Shown piece after piece: positions 7,978 to 15,828 of a stretch of DNA of 64,000 nt. The translations under genes and the position numbers were made by a program. The stretch spans positions 124,001-188,000 of the forward strand of contig NZ_JPVR01000081.1 of NCBI RefSeq assembly GCF_000772935.1, read 5' to 3'. The notes under the pieces were generated by a model, which made no database searches, was not told the origin of the DNA, and saw nothing but the letters and a program-made list of their open reading frames with translations. Each line of letters starts with the position of its first letter. The stretch's first letter is position 1. This DNA comes from Lysinibacillus boronitolerans JCM 21713 = 10a = NBRC 103108 (GTDB lineage Bacteria; Bacillota; Bacilli; Bacillales_A; Planococcaceae).

Positions 7978-8226
7978 TTGAACGTCATGTTTGCACATAT
8001 ATTGCAAATGCCTAAAGGAGCTGATATTCTGAACATCTTTTTAGTGAACTTAAAGGATTTTACTTTATTAATTTTTTTACTTGCTAGTATGGTCTATTGT
8101 CGACAGCTAAAATTAACGAGGTGGCAACGAAGATTATCGATTGGTGAATGGAGCATGTACATCCTGCTCTCTATTGCCCTTCCCCTTTATGCAGTGCTTT
8201 ATCTTGCTTTTCTTTTAGGAGCATAG
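7978..8226 (+). CDS. Small two-helix membrane protein, start uncertain
   Basis: The frame encodes up to 82 residues with helices around LNIFLVNLKDFTLLIFLLAS and MYILLSIALPLYAVLYLAFL. The only good ribosome binding site (AAAGGAG at 8014-8020) lies inside the frame, 8 bases before a CTG (8029), suggesting a CTG start and about 65 residues. A downstream GTG (8044) is another option. It sits 38 bp before the DinB gene and may be co-transcribed. No family recognised. Confidence 0.5.
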   Translation: MNVMFAHILQMPKGADILNIFLVNLKDFTLLIFLLASMVYCRQLKLTRWQRRLSIGEWSMYILLSIALPLYAVLYLAFLLGA

Positions 8227-8264
8227 GAAAATAAGACATCATAGGCTATTTTTGGAGGGATTTC

Positions 8265-8768
8265 ATGTTTCAAACAATCGATCATTTTTTACAGTCTTGG
8301 GCATATGAAGCTGCTGCTACGCAAAAATTACTTAATCACCTTACAGATGAATCGCTACATCAGGCAATCACTCCCGAGAACTGGACTTTAGGACGCGTTG
8401 CTTGGCACACGGTTACTGCAATTCGAATTATTACCTCGAATACGAATTTAGCGTTTGAAGCCCCAGCAAAGGATTTTCCAGTTCCTACTTCTGCTCGGTT
8501 CATTGCAGACGGCTATCACCAAGCGAGTGAAGCCTTTGTGGAAGCGATACAATCGCAATGGACTGACAAGACAATGACTGAAACAATTGAATTTATTGGT
8601 CAACAAATGCCGAATGGTTCCCTGTTATTATTTTTGCTACAGCATCAAAGTCATCATCGCGGTCAAATGACGGTTCTGATGCGTCAGGCTGGTTTAAGTG
8701 TTCCAGGTATTTATGGTCCAGCGAAAGAGGAATGGGCTCAGTTTGGGTTGGAAGCTCCTCAAATGTAG
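8265..8768 (+). CDS. DinB-family protein
   Basis: The protein has 167 residues. The metal-site histidines are visible in GRVAWHTVTAI and in HQSHHRGQMTVLMRQAG, the classic C-terminal DinB helix, where HxxxH precedes RGQ. The start ATG has a GGAGGG site. It is a paralogue in fold, not close in sequence, of the protein at 5431. The family's reaction is generally unknown; some members are metal-dependent thiol transferases. Confidence 0.88.
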   Translation: MFQTIDHFLQSWAYEAAATQKLLNHLTDESLHQAITPENWTLGRVAWHTVTAIRIITSNTNLAFEAPAKDFPVPTSARFIADGYHQASEAFVEAIQSQWTDKTMTETIEFIGQQMPNGSLLLFLLQHQSHHRGQMTVLMRQAGLSVPGIYGPAKEEWAQFGLEAPQM

Positions 8769-8787
8769 CTAAGCCTGTACCAAATAT

Positions 8788-8825
8788 AAAGAGGCTGTCC
8801 ATTTTAAGACAACCTCTTTTATTTA
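8788..8825. terminator. Bidirectional terminator
   Basis: The stem AAAGAGGCTGTC / GACAACCTCTTT, with a wobble pair, has T-rich flanks on the plus side and A-rich on the other. It lies between convergent dinB and SDR genes. Confidence 0.8.
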
Positions 8826-8829
8826 TTGA

Positions 8830-9630
8830 CTATAAAGATGCTAGCCAGTTATTAGTATCAGCGATGGTTGGGTTAGCGAGATAATGTCCGCCTTCAATTT
8901 GCAGTGTTTGGCCCGTCATAAATTTTGATTCGTCAGAGGCTAAAAATACAACTGCATGGCCAATATCATCCGCTTCCCCATGATAGGGTAGCGCATTAAA
9001 TTTCGCATAAATGGCCAGCATTTCTTCTGGCATATTGTTTTTCGCGGCTGGTGTTAAAATAAGACCTGGTGCAACCGCATTACAACGAATATGATCCTTC
9101 CCAAATTGTGTGGCAATATTTCTTGTCATATTCACCACACCTGCTTTTGTTGCCCCATAGGCTGTACGAATTTGGTCACTGGCGAATGCAGCCATAGAAG
9201 CCGTATTAATAATTGAGCCCCCGCCCGCTTTTTGCATATGTGGAATGGCAAAACGACTACCCAGTAGAATCGATTTTAAATTCACATTGACTAAACGGTC
9301 CCATTCATCTAAATCAATATTTAATACATCTAAATCTTTCTTCAGGTTAGTTAGACCAACATTATTAAAGAGCACCGTTAATGAGCCGTATTGTTCTACA
9401 GTGAAGTTCACGGCCGCTTCAATGGAGGAAGCATCCCCTGCATCAAGGAAAACCGCTGCCGCCTCATACCCATCATTGACTAAAGTTGCTGCTGCTTCTT
9501 TCGCACCCTCTACATTAAAATCAGCAATGACTACTTTTGCACCCTCTTTTGCTAACAAGCTAGCTGCCGATAAACCAATACCAGAAGCCCCACCTGTTAC
9601 TAATGCCACTTTATTTTTTACTCGATCCAT
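8830..9630 (-). CDS. SDR-family NAD(P)-dependent oxidoreductase
   Basis: The protein has 266 residues. The Rossmann motif TGGASGIG lies at residues 12-19, NNVG replaces the usual NNAG, and the catalytic Ser (IINTASM) and YGATK pair are present. The C-terminus ends in the conserved GQTLQIEGGHYL. It is a classical short-chain dehydrogenase acting on an alcohol or ketone of unknown identity. The start at 9630 has a GAAGGAGG site; the upstream in-frame codons run through the promoter and are not coding. A 9-2-9 palindrome at 9688-9707 probably binds a repressor. Confidence 0.9.
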   Translation of the reverse strand: MDRVKNKVALVTGGASGIGLSAASLLAKEGAKVVIADFNVEGAKEAAATLVNDGYEAAAVFLDAGDASSIEAAVNFTVEQYGSLTVLFNNVGLTNLKKDLDVLNIDLDEWDRLVNVNLKSILLGSRFAIPHMQKAGGGSIINTASMAAFASDQIRTAYGATKAGVVNMTRNIATQFGKDHIRCNAVAPGLILTPAAKNNMPEEMLAIYAKFNALPYHGEADDIGHAVVFLASDESKFMTGQTLQIEGGHYLANPTIADTNNWLASL

Positions 9631-9687
9631 TTTCAATTCCTCCTTCAAATCACACGAAAAAGAGCAAATTAGCTCTCCTAACGTAAA

Positions 9688-9707
9688 ATAGTTTAACATT
9701 AAACTAT
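9688..9707. promoter_or_regulatory. Perfect palindrome, likely repressor operator of the SDR gene
   Basis: ATAGTTTAA-CA-TTAAACTAT is a perfect 9-bp dyad, with a further TTTTAAACT half-site next to it (9711-9720). It lies 58 bp upstream of the SDR start. The size fits a TetR- or MarR-type dimer site; no regulator gene for it is adjacent. Confidence 0.6.
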
Positions 9708-9762
9708 TTAATTTTAAACTAATAACCTTTAGCATTTTATAGCTCCACTGTGAACTTGTTGA

Positions 9763-9948
9763 TTTTACCAAGATCATGAAGATGGCATAAATGATTCACT
9801 AAACATTCTCTATGTTTATAACGCAGTTAATTTCAGGAATAAAGATATCACCAATCAGGAAACATCCAATCTTTTCGTTCAAATAGCCAATTCGATCAAG
9901 TCAAATGGAGTCGCAACATCTAGTTATGTTCCTTCATCTATACAATGA
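9763..9948 (+). pseudogene. 3' remnant of an unknown gene
   Basis: An open stretch of 61 codons without a start reads like real protein (NILYVYNAVNFRNKDITNQE, then SNLFVQIANSIKSNGVATSS). It ends in TGA 58 bp before a strong terminator (10007-10037) that otherwise has no gene. I take it as the tail of a deleted gene. The family is not identified. Confidence 0.35.
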
Positions 9949-10006
9949 ATAAGTTGTTATGCTATAATACTTTAGAAAACCTCAAAGGGTATCAACCAAT
10001 TCTGAG

Positions 10007-10037
10007 CTACAGTGATGCATATCGCTGTAGTTTTTTC
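10007..10037 (+). terminator. Rho-independent terminator
   Basis: The stem CTACAGTGAT / ATCGCTGTAG is followed by TTTTTT. It belongs to the gene remnant ending at 9948. Confidence 0.8.
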
Positions 10038-10078
10038 TATGCTATCATTTCCTTAAACTTACATTATGATGTGAGAAT

Positions 10079-10270
10079 ATGGAAACAAATACATATCGTT
10101 GTAAAGCCTGTGGCGGTCAACCTTTTTCTGAAGGAAAATTAGATGGCTATGCTGCTTTAAGACCCGTGAATACCAGCTTTTCCTCAGGCTCACCCCTTAT
10201 TTTCACTGTCTGTACGCAATGTGGAGAAATTGCCTCTATTAAAGCCACAAAACCTGAAAAGTTTAAGTAA
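10079..10270 (+). CDS. Small zinc-ribbon protein
   Basis: This 63-residue protein has two CxxC knuckles, CKACGG near residue 8 and CTQCGE near residue 47, the spacing of a zinc ribbon. The middle is Ser/Gly rich. The ribosome binding site is weak. Similar small zinc-ribbon proteins are common and uncharacterised in Bacillaceae. Confidence 0.65.
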   Translation: METNTYRCKACGGQPFSEGKLDGYAALRPVNTSFSSGSPLIFTVCTQCGEIASIKATKPEKFK

Positions 10271-10274
10271 AAAA

Positions 10275-10313
10275 CAAGAGAGCATCATTTCAATAATGAA
10301 ATTTGCTCTCTTG
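10275..10313. terminator. Terminator between convergent genes
   Basis: The outer stem CAAGAGAGCA / TGCTCTCTTG encloses a second inner stem. Six T residues follow it on the minus strand, so it mainly ends the 10316-10528 gene. Confidence 0.85.
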
Positions 10314-10315
10314 CT

Positions 10316-10528
10316 TTATGTTTCTTTCTTATTCTTCTTTCCCCATTGATACGGCTTTTTGGACCAATTCCACATCCAAACAAAGAAATAGATGATGACC
10401 ATTGTGATGACCATCATTGTCACATTTTCTCCCCATGCAATCGGCTCATGCTTCCTCCATTGATTCATCGTTCTAACAATGAAGTACAGTAAAGGATAAA
10501 TAAAATAACCTACTTGATCCCGTCGCAT
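10316..10528 (-). CDS. Small membrane protein, 70 residues
   Basis: The ATG follows an AAAGGGGGGC site. The protein has two hydrophobic segments (about residues 6-20 and 36-56) and a basic tail KKPYQWGKKNKKET. No family recognised. Confidence 0.6.
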   Translation of the reverse strand: MRRDQVGYFIYPLLYFIVRTMNQWRKHEPIAWGENVTMMVITMVIIYFFVWMWNWSKKPYQWGKKNKKET

Positions 10529-10564
10529 CTAAGAACGCCCCCCTTTTAGAAAAGATGATTTTCC

Positions 10565-11116
10565 CTATTCATCAATCATTGTCGCAAGCTTCATCATCGT
10601 TTTCCAATTGCGAACTGTAGCAGGCACCTCTAGCTTAGGCAGTTGTTGACTAAGCTTGGCATTGCGAATGCTATCGTAAAATAAAAGATAGACATCTCTC
10701 CCCTTGATAATGCAGCGCTCTTTTTCACTTACATATTGTAATAACTTAGCACCGTTCTCTTCAATTGGAACAGTTGAAAGTAGTGCAACATGGAGACTTT
10801 CCCCTGTAGCTGTAGCCCGTGCATCTGCTAAGTCTTGTTCTGAGAAAGGACAATTGTTCACAATAGAACGGAATTCTTCAGCTGTACGGATGATTACTGT
10901 ACTCGTGATAGTGAAAGTAGTTTGAATGGTCTCTTGAATTTGCTGTTGCAAAAGTGCTTCTGATTCACTCGATTCAAACAGGATATTGCCACTTTGTATA
11001 TAGGTCCGAATGTTTTGGAGACCTAGTGGTTGCAGCGCGTCTCTCAATTCAGCCATTTTTAATTTATTGTGCCCACCTACATTAATCCCTCTTAAAAGTG
11101 CTACGTATTTAGTCAT
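10565..11116 (-). CDS. DUF1697 family protein
   Basis: The 183-residue protein opens with KYVALLRGINVGGHNKLKMA, the diagnostic DUF1697 start, followed by the conserved SGN(I)LFES region near residue 42 and a C-terminal RNWKTMMKLATM. The family is a ferredoxin-like fold of unknown function, widespread in soil bacteria. The gene lies 36 bp upstream of the small membrane protein. Confidence 0.9.
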   Translation of the reverse strand: MTKYVALLRGINVGGHNKLKMAELRDALQPLGLQNIRTYIQSGNILFESSESEALLQQQIQETIQTTFTITSTVIIRTAEEFRSIVNNCPFSEQDLADARATATGESLHVALLSTVPIEENGAKLLQYVSEKERCIIKGRDVYLLFYDSIRNAKLSQQLPKLEVPATVRNWKTMMKLATMIDE

Positions 11117-11169
11117 TGAATTCCACCTTTCCTTTTATCTATAGTATAGCAATAATTAGGGAATAATAG

Positions 11170-11201
11170 GAAAAAACTGCACCCTTTCATGCAGGGCGCA
11201 G
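11170..11201 (-). terminator. Rho-independent terminator of the NUDIX-aldolase operon
   Basis: On the minus strand CTGCGCCC / GGGTGCAG (one G-T pair) is followed by TTTTTT, 10 bp after the aldolase stop. Confidence 0.85.
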
Positions 11202-11210
11202 CTTGATTAG

Positions 11211-12248
11211 CTATACTAATTGGTGGATGTCGTCTATTAAACGATCCACATTTTCTTTGGTCGTAGCCCAGCTTGTGCAAAAGCGCACAACCGTATGAGT
11301 ATCATCGTATGCTTCCCAAATGGAGAAGGAATATTTTTCTTCCAGCGACCGAAGTAGATGGTTTGGTAAAATCGGAAATTGCTGATTCGTTTTCGAATCA
11401 TAGCGCATTGCAAAGCCTTTATCGAGAAATGCCTGTCGTATCAGCATCGCCATATCTACCGCGTGATGGGAAATATCCATATAGAGCGTATCTTCAAATA
11501 GCGTTTCGAACTGAATGCCTAATAATCGGCCTTTGGCAAGCAGCCCTCCTCTTTGCTTGATCATGTAGCGGAAATCCTTTTGGTACGCAGGATTCACGAT
11601 CACAACTGCTTCCCCAAATAATGCCCCCATTTTAGTGCCACCAATATAAAATACATCACAAAGCTTAGCGATGTCAGCAAGTGATAAATCACTGTCCTGT
11701 GCCACGAGACCATAGCCTAAACGAGCACCATCGATAAACAGTGGTAAGTCACAGTCTCGGCAAACTTCACGTAAGGCGGTTAATTCTGCCTTACTATAGG
11801 TCGTACCATTTTCTGTAGGATGAGATATGTACACTAAGCCTGGCTGCACCATATGCTCATGTGTGCTATCCTGCCAGTGTGCATCATAGCAGGCTTTCAC
11901 CTGTGCCGCAGTTAGTTTGCCATCATCGCTAGATAATGTCAGCACCTTATGACCCGTTGCCTCAATAGCTCCTGTTTCATGCACCGCAATATGCCCTGTA
12001 CTCGCTGCAATGACGCCCTGATGAGGACGCAAAATAGATGCTATCACGGTTGTATTCGTTTGTGTACCTCCAACTAAAAAGTGAATGTCTGCCTGCTCCG
12101 CTGCAATCGCTTTTTTTATATAGGCTCTTGCTTTTTCGGAATGCTCATCCATACCATACCCTGGAGATTGTTCTTCATTTGTTGCTACTAACCGCTGCAA
12201 AATTTGTGGATGGGCACCTTCTGCATAATCATTTTCGAATCGAATCAT
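11211..12248 (-). CDS. Threonine aldolase-family PLP lyase
   Basis: The protein has 345 residues of the beta-eliminating lyase fold (fold-type I aminotransferase). Recognisable elements are MIRFENDYAEGAHPQIL at the start, GGTQTNTT, IDGARLGYGL, and the PLP lysine in YIGGTKMGALFGE. Low-specificity L-threonine aldolases cleave threonine or allo-threonine to glycine and acetaldehyde. The ATG at 12248 has a GGAGG site 10 bases upstream. It lies 29 bp after the NUDIX gene, probably in one operon. Confidence 0.85.
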   Translation of the reverse strand: MIRFENDYAEGAHPQILQRLVATNEEQSPGYGMDEHSEKARAYIKKAIAAEQADIHFLVGGTQTNTTVIASILRPHQGVIAASTGHIAVHETGAIEATGHKVLTLSSDDGKLTAAQVKACYDAHWQDSTHEHMVQPGLVYISHPTENGTTYSKAELTALREVCRDCDLPLFIDGARLGYGLVAQDSDLSLADIAKLCDVFYIGGTKMGALFGEAVVIVNPAYQKDFRYMIKQRGGLLAKGRLLGIQFETLFEDTLYMDISHHAVDMAMLIRQAFLDKGFAMRYDSKTNQQFPILPNHLLRSLEEKYSFSIWEAYDDTHTVVRFCTSWATTKENVDRLIDDIHQLV

Positions 12249-12277
12249 ATCTACTGCTACCTCCAAATTCTCTCTAT

Positions 12278-12745
12278 CTATTCCTCATTTTCATTTACAA
12301 CCTTATTAACATAATATTTTATGATTTGTTGGTCTGGTGGACTCATTTTCTCAGGTAAATGGTGCAGTGGAAAGAATTTTATAGCAGTTGCCTCGTCTTG
12401 ATCATAGTTTATCAAACCTGTAAAACTACGACATTCATAGGCAGCAATAACATTAAATACCTCATCCCCATGAGGATATTGATAATAAAATTCTTGACCA
12501 GAAAACATTTTTAGAAACATTAAGGATTCAGGCATCAATCCACTTTCCTCATACATTTCACGCAAGGCCACCTCTTCCAGAGACTCGCCTAATTCCATCG
12601 AACCACCGATCAGCCCCCAACATTTATTATCCTTTCGTAGCTGAAGGAGTAGCTCATTGTTTTCATTGATTATAAGTATACTCGCACCCACCATAATGAG
12701 GGGCTGAGTTCCAATTTTTTGTCGTAAATCCATTATATAACCCAT
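12278..12745 (-). CDS. NUDIX hydrolase
   Basis: The protein has 155 residues. The complete Nudix box GX5EX7REUXEEXGU is present around residues 48-70 (GGSMELGESLEEVALREMYE then ESGL). The enzyme would hydrolyse a nucleoside diphosphate linked to another group, with Mg. ATG 12745 has a GGGGAGGAG site; the upstream TTG is inside it. First gene of the operon with the aldolase. Confidence 0.9.
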   Translation of the reverse strand: MGYIMDLRQKIGTQPLIMVGASILIINENNELLLQLRKDNKCWGLIGGSMELGESLEEVALREMYEESGLMPESLMFLKMFSGQEFYYQYPHGDEVFNVIAAYECRSFTGLINYDQDEATAIKFFPLHHLPEKMSPPDQQIIKYYVNKVVNENEE

Positions 12746-12886
12746 CTTTCTCCTCCCCAATTATCCATTTCTTAATTTCTTGTATTCATATATTACGGTA
12801 TTTTGTCCCTTTTACGCTATTTGTTTATCTAAAAATACTGTCATTGCCTTTTATCTAAAATAACAGTTCATCTCTCCTCATACAAT

Positions 12887-13144
12887 ATGCTGAAATTGTT
12901 CTTCAAAAGTAAGAGGCATCATAGTTTAGTCGAGGATGCTTTATTAAAGCTGTTCGGTTTTCTCTACAACGGAAGAGATCAGAGAGAAGCTGATCTCCTA
13001 TTCTTTAATAACGCTATAAAAATTTCCTCTCAGTTCGATTACTTTGAAGTCTCTTTAGGGGAGGTTCATCTACAGGTGTATCGCTTGGAGCTTACTATGG
13101 AGCGGCTTCTCCTTAGTTTGGATCACCTCAACCAAATTTCCTAG
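12887..13144 (+). CDS. Hypothetical protein, 85 residues
   Basis: A helical, Leu-rich protein with a basic start (MLKLFFKSKRHH) and an amphipathic C-terminus (ELTMERLLLSLDHLNQIS). There is no convincing ribosome binding site, so the gene could be a fragment. No family recognised. Confidence 0.4.
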   Translation: MLKLFFKSKRHHSLVEDALLKLFGFLYNGRDQREADLLFFNNAIKISSQFDYFEVSLGEVHLQVYRLELTMERLLLSLDHLNQIS

Positions 13145-13173
13145 CAAGTTCTCCATAATTAGAAGGTTGACCT

Positions 13174-13392
13174 TCATTCCCCGCCGGAGCCACAGGATGA
13201 GTCACTCGAAGTAGCACTAGTATCAGCACACTGTTGGCTGTCTTGGGAGGAAAGATGGGCATCATTTGTTGAAAAATCGTTTGTGGAATGGATATGGTGG
13301 TTATGCTCGTTTGATTTGCTGTGAATTTTATTTGCATTACTGATGATGCCTATGACAACGACAACCCCAACAAACACGATAAATATAATCAT
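13174..13392 (-). CDS. Small single-TM protein with His/Ser-rich tail
   Basis: The 72-residue product has an N-terminal membrane anchor (MIIFIVFVGVVVVIGII) followed by a polar, His- and Ser-rich tail ending CGSGGE. The ATG has an AAAGGAG site. The topology suggests a membrane-anchored protein with an outside tail, perhaps metal-binding through His and Cys. The overlapping frame 13128-13337 is a shadow. Confidence 0.6.
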   Translation of the reverse strand: MIIFIVFVGVVVVIGIISNANKIHSKSNEHNHHIHSTNDFSTNDAHLSSQDSQQCADTSATSSDSSCGSGGE

Positions 13393-13477
13393 TTATTCCA
13401 GCTCCTTTCAGTCATTCTATAAATTGTAACATTAAATCAACGCTCGGTAGTACAGTTCTATGTAAAATGGCAATAGA

Positions 13478-13513
13478 TAAAATAACACCACAATCGAAAA
13501 TGATTGTGGTGTT
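13478..13513 (-). terminator. Rho-independent terminator
   Basis: The 12-bp stem AACACCACAATC / GATTGTGGTGTT lies just after the stop of the 57-residue gene, with a T-rich tail on the minus strand. Confidence 0.8.
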
Positions 13514-13517
13514 CACA

Positions 13518-13691
13518 TTATGATTGCGATTTGCGTGTGGCAGATTTTTTTGAACGATTTCCTTCGTTCGAGTTTTTCTTTTGCTCTTGTGTTAAAGCAT
13601 TTTCTTCGCGCACATCTAAATCATCTGGACTTAAATCTGTCGCTAATTCCGCCAACTCTGACTGACGTTTATATTGCTTGCCCTTTGTCAA
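13518..13691 (-). CDS. Small hydrophilic protein, 57 residues
   Basis: The TTG start is decided by a GGAGGTGATC site 3-5 bases upstream. The product is very charged (MTKGKQYKRQSELAELATDL, later QEQKKNSNEG and SKKSATRKSQS), probably disordered and basic at its end. Its size and character resemble small spore-associated proteins, but no family is certain. Confidence 0.6.
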   Translation of the reverse strand: MTKGKQYKRQSELAELATDLSPDDLDVREENALTQEQKKNSNEGNRSKKSATRKSQS

Positions 13692-13771
13692 AATGATCAC
13701 CTCCAAGTAGTATTACATTGCCCTATTTGGTTTGATCTATTCCTGCAACAGTATGAAATGATTATTTCTAG

Positions 13772-14326
13772 CTAAACTAATTGCACCATCTGCTGGTTCA
13801 AAAGATGGTGATATGCTTGTAAATCTTGCTCATATAATTTCTGATAGGTCGCTAGGCTATGCTGTTTGATATAGTCAAAGTCCTCTTCAGGAACTAGGGG
13901 ATGTGTACGGTTAAGCATCCATGCATTTTCCCAAGCCGTTTGCTCAAATTGAATATTCATTTCATGTTCTTCAATCAGCATGGCTAAGAGTTGTTCCTGA
14001 TGATATATTTCTTTTAAGGTATGTTGCTTTTTCATCGTAAAGATTTCAATTGTACGTGGAAGTGATGCCTGTAATGCTTCTCGATCTACTGCATGACCTA
14101 GCTCATGTAGGGTCATTGTTTTTACATAAATTTCAAGTGAAGTTGGAAGCATTAGTTCATTTCTTGCCTCTACTAATCGTTTCGCATCAAATCCTACATA
14201 GTCCCCAATAAAGTTATAACTCATATTAATACCTGAATCATCTTGTTTTATCTTGACCGTCATGTTCACAGCCTGCACGACGGATTGAATTACCTGAAAT
14301 AGTTCTTTTTCTTTAATTTGCGTCAT
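13772..14326 (-). CDS. HEXXH-type (HELGH) putative zinc metallopeptidase-like protein
   Basis: The 184-residue protein has TMTLHELGHAVDREAL near residue 75, a zinc-binding HExxH motif in a helix. A further EEHEMNIQFEQ lies about 55 residues on and could provide the third ligand. There is no signal peptide or membrane helix, so it is cytosolic. It is shorter than classic peptidases and may be a minimal gluzincin-like or stress protein. The ATG at 14326 is supported by GAGGATCG; the two upstream ATGs lack sites. Function is inferred from the motif only. Confidence 0.65.
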   Translation of the reverse strand: MTQIKEKELFQVIQSVVQAVNMTVKIKQDDSGINMSYNFIGDYVGFDAKRLVEARNELMLPTSLEIYVKTMTLHELGHAVDREALQASLPRTIEIFTMKKQHTLKEIYHQEQLLAMLIEEHEMNIQFEQTAWENAWMLNRTHPLVPEEDFDYIKQHSLATYQKLYEQDLQAYHHLLNQQMVQLV

Positions 14327-14434
14327 TCTCTCGATCCTCATTTCCTCTAAAAACAAATAGAAGCGGATTAAATATATACTACAATTAGGAGAAATTCAAC
14401 AAATTTATCCTGTGGATTGAGAGGAACTTAACAA

Positions 14435-14470
14435 CAAAAAAGGCGCTTGTAGTTTAAAACTACAAACGCC
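14435..14470 (-). terminator. Rho-independent terminator of gsiB
   Basis: On the minus strand GGCGTTTGTAGTTTT is paired with its complement ending in GCGCC and followed by six T residues. Confidence 0.92.
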
Positions 14471-14505
14471 CTGTGTGTGAAGGGTTTCGACCTATTTAAA
14501 AGTGA

Positions 14506-14895
14506 TTAGTTATTATTGTTATTTCGACGATTTTGGTTGCCGTTGGAGTTGTTACTACGCTGTTTACTGCGTGCTTCTCCACCTTTACGTCCTATTTCTT
14601 CATAAAAATCGTCATCGTGCTTTTCAGCGGTAGCTTCTCCGCCTTTGCGACCAATTTCTTCATAAAATTCTTCGCCGTGGTTTTCAGCCGTAGCTTCTCC
14701 ACCTTTTCGCCCGATTTCTTGATAAAATTCATGTCCATGATTTTTAGACGTAGCCTCGCCGCCTTTACGTCCAATTTCTTCATAAAAATCACGGTCATGA
14801 TTTCTGGAGGTAGCTTCTCCGCCTTTACGTCCCGCTTCTTCGACAGTCATGTTTTCATTGTTGTTTCTGTTGCGATTGTTTTGCTTGTTAGCCAT
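14506..14895 (-). CDS. gsiB: GsiB-like general stress protein (KGG repeats)
   Basis: The 129-residue hydrophilic protein has five copies of an about 20-residue unit built on 'FYEEIGRKGGEATxxxH' (between residues 16 and 110), then an Asn/Arg-rich tail. This is the KGG repeat architecture of Bacillus GsiB, a LEA-like general stress protein. The ATG at 14895 has an AGGAGGAAT site. A sigma-B-like promoter lies at 14947-14971, matching gsiB control in B. subtilis. The longer open frame upstream is the untranslated leader. Confidence 0.92.
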   Translation of the reverse strand: MANKQNNRNRNNNENMTVEEAGRKGGEATSRNHDRDFYEEIGRKGGEATSKNHGHEFYQEIGRKGGEATAENHGEEFYEEIGRKGGEATAEKHDDDFYEEIGRKGGEARSKQRSNNSNGNQNRRNNNNN

Positions 14896-14946
14896 TTCTA
14901 TTCCTCCTAAATATTTTTTTGAGCTTTTTACTAGCTCGCTATTTAT

Positions 14947-14971
14947 ATTCCCAGTCAAAACACATCTAAAC
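14947..14971 (-). promoter_or_regulatory. Sigma-B-type promoter of gsiB
   Basis: On the minus strand GTTTAG (14971-14966) and GGGAAT (14952-14947) are separated by 13 bp. The sigma-B consensus is GTTTAA, 12-15 bp, GGGTAT. Confidence 0.8.
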
Positions 14972-15121
14972 ATATTTTTTTAAAAAATTGATTTTCTTAT
15001 TGTAATAGAACACTGAGAGGAGCAGATTGCTAACAAGCCCATCAATCATATACATGTACCCTTTCCAATATAATACTAATCTATAGTATGTCATCGAGGA
15101 TGAAAGAAGGGTGATGGAAAA

Positions 15122-15742
15122 ATGACGACTCTCACAAAGCCATCTATTGGTTTAACACAATTTACAGACTTCACAATGAAGGGAAGTGCAGCTAAAACAA
15201 AGTTTGTGAAGGATATAAAATATCAGGGAGATTATCATCCAATAAAAGATTATTGGAAAGCCTTGCGTGATGGGTTAAAAAAATACCATGAGCATCGTTT
15301 GAATGATACCTATTTACTCGATATCGTGGATAATGCCCTTCCTGCACGCCAGAAAAATTACCAGGAAGCTGTTAAAGCCTATATAAAATTCTTAAAAAAT
15401 AAAAACGTTCAGTGGTTTGATCCAGGTAAGGCGAATTGGTACTGTGACGATTTAATTGTTCGGTCCAATCCTGAGCTTGGTTTAATCATTGACGATGTAC
15501 CCTATCTAATCAAGCTGTATTTTAAAGGAAAAAATGAGCGCATCGATAAACATAAATGTCGATCTGCCCTCACACTTCTAAAAGACTCCCACTATACGAT
15601 TGAACATCCAGACTCTGTTCAACATGCCATTTTAAACGTGCAAAAAGGTCGCTTGATTACAGATGATGATTCAACGGACTATCATCAAATTGCCCTCGAA
15701 TCGGATGCAGCTCAATTTATGTTTATTTGGAATAGACTCTAG
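15122..15742 (+). CDS. Hypothetical protein, 206 residues
   Basis: This soluble, basic protein begins MTTLTKPSIGLTQFTDFTMK. It contains a helical segment with many Lys and Tyr residues and a central NVQWFDPGKANWYCDDLIVR. No signal peptide, membrane helix or known motif is seen. The whole sequence looks like a single conserved domain. The GAAAGAAGGGTGATGG site supports the start. The family is not recognised. Confidence 0.7.
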   Translation: MTTLTKPSIGLTQFTDFTMKGSAAKTKFVKDIKYQGDYHPIKDYWKALRDGLKKYHEHRLNDTYLLDIVDNALPARQKNYQEAVKAYIKFLKNKNVQWFDPGKANWYCDDLIVRSNPELGLIIDDVPYLIKLYFKGKNERIDKHKCRSALTLLKDSHYTIEHPDSVQHAILNVQKGRLITDDDSTDYHQIALESDAAQFMFIWNRL

Positions 15743-15745
15743 CTA

Positions 15746-15781
15746 AAAATGTGGATTTGGAAAATACCAAATCCACATTTT
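15746..15781. terminator. Bidirectional terminator
   Basis: A 15-bp perfect stem AAAATGTGGATTTGG / CCAAATCCACATTTT separates two convergent genes. Confidence 0.9.
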
Positions 15782-15828
15782 CAATTCCTATAATAGTATT
15801 TTTTCTATTCTTAAAAAATAAATGAACG

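Noticed and set aside
14533-14910. Frames antisense to gsiB
   Set aside because: Repeat-driven shadow; gsiB has the ribosome site, promoter and terminator.
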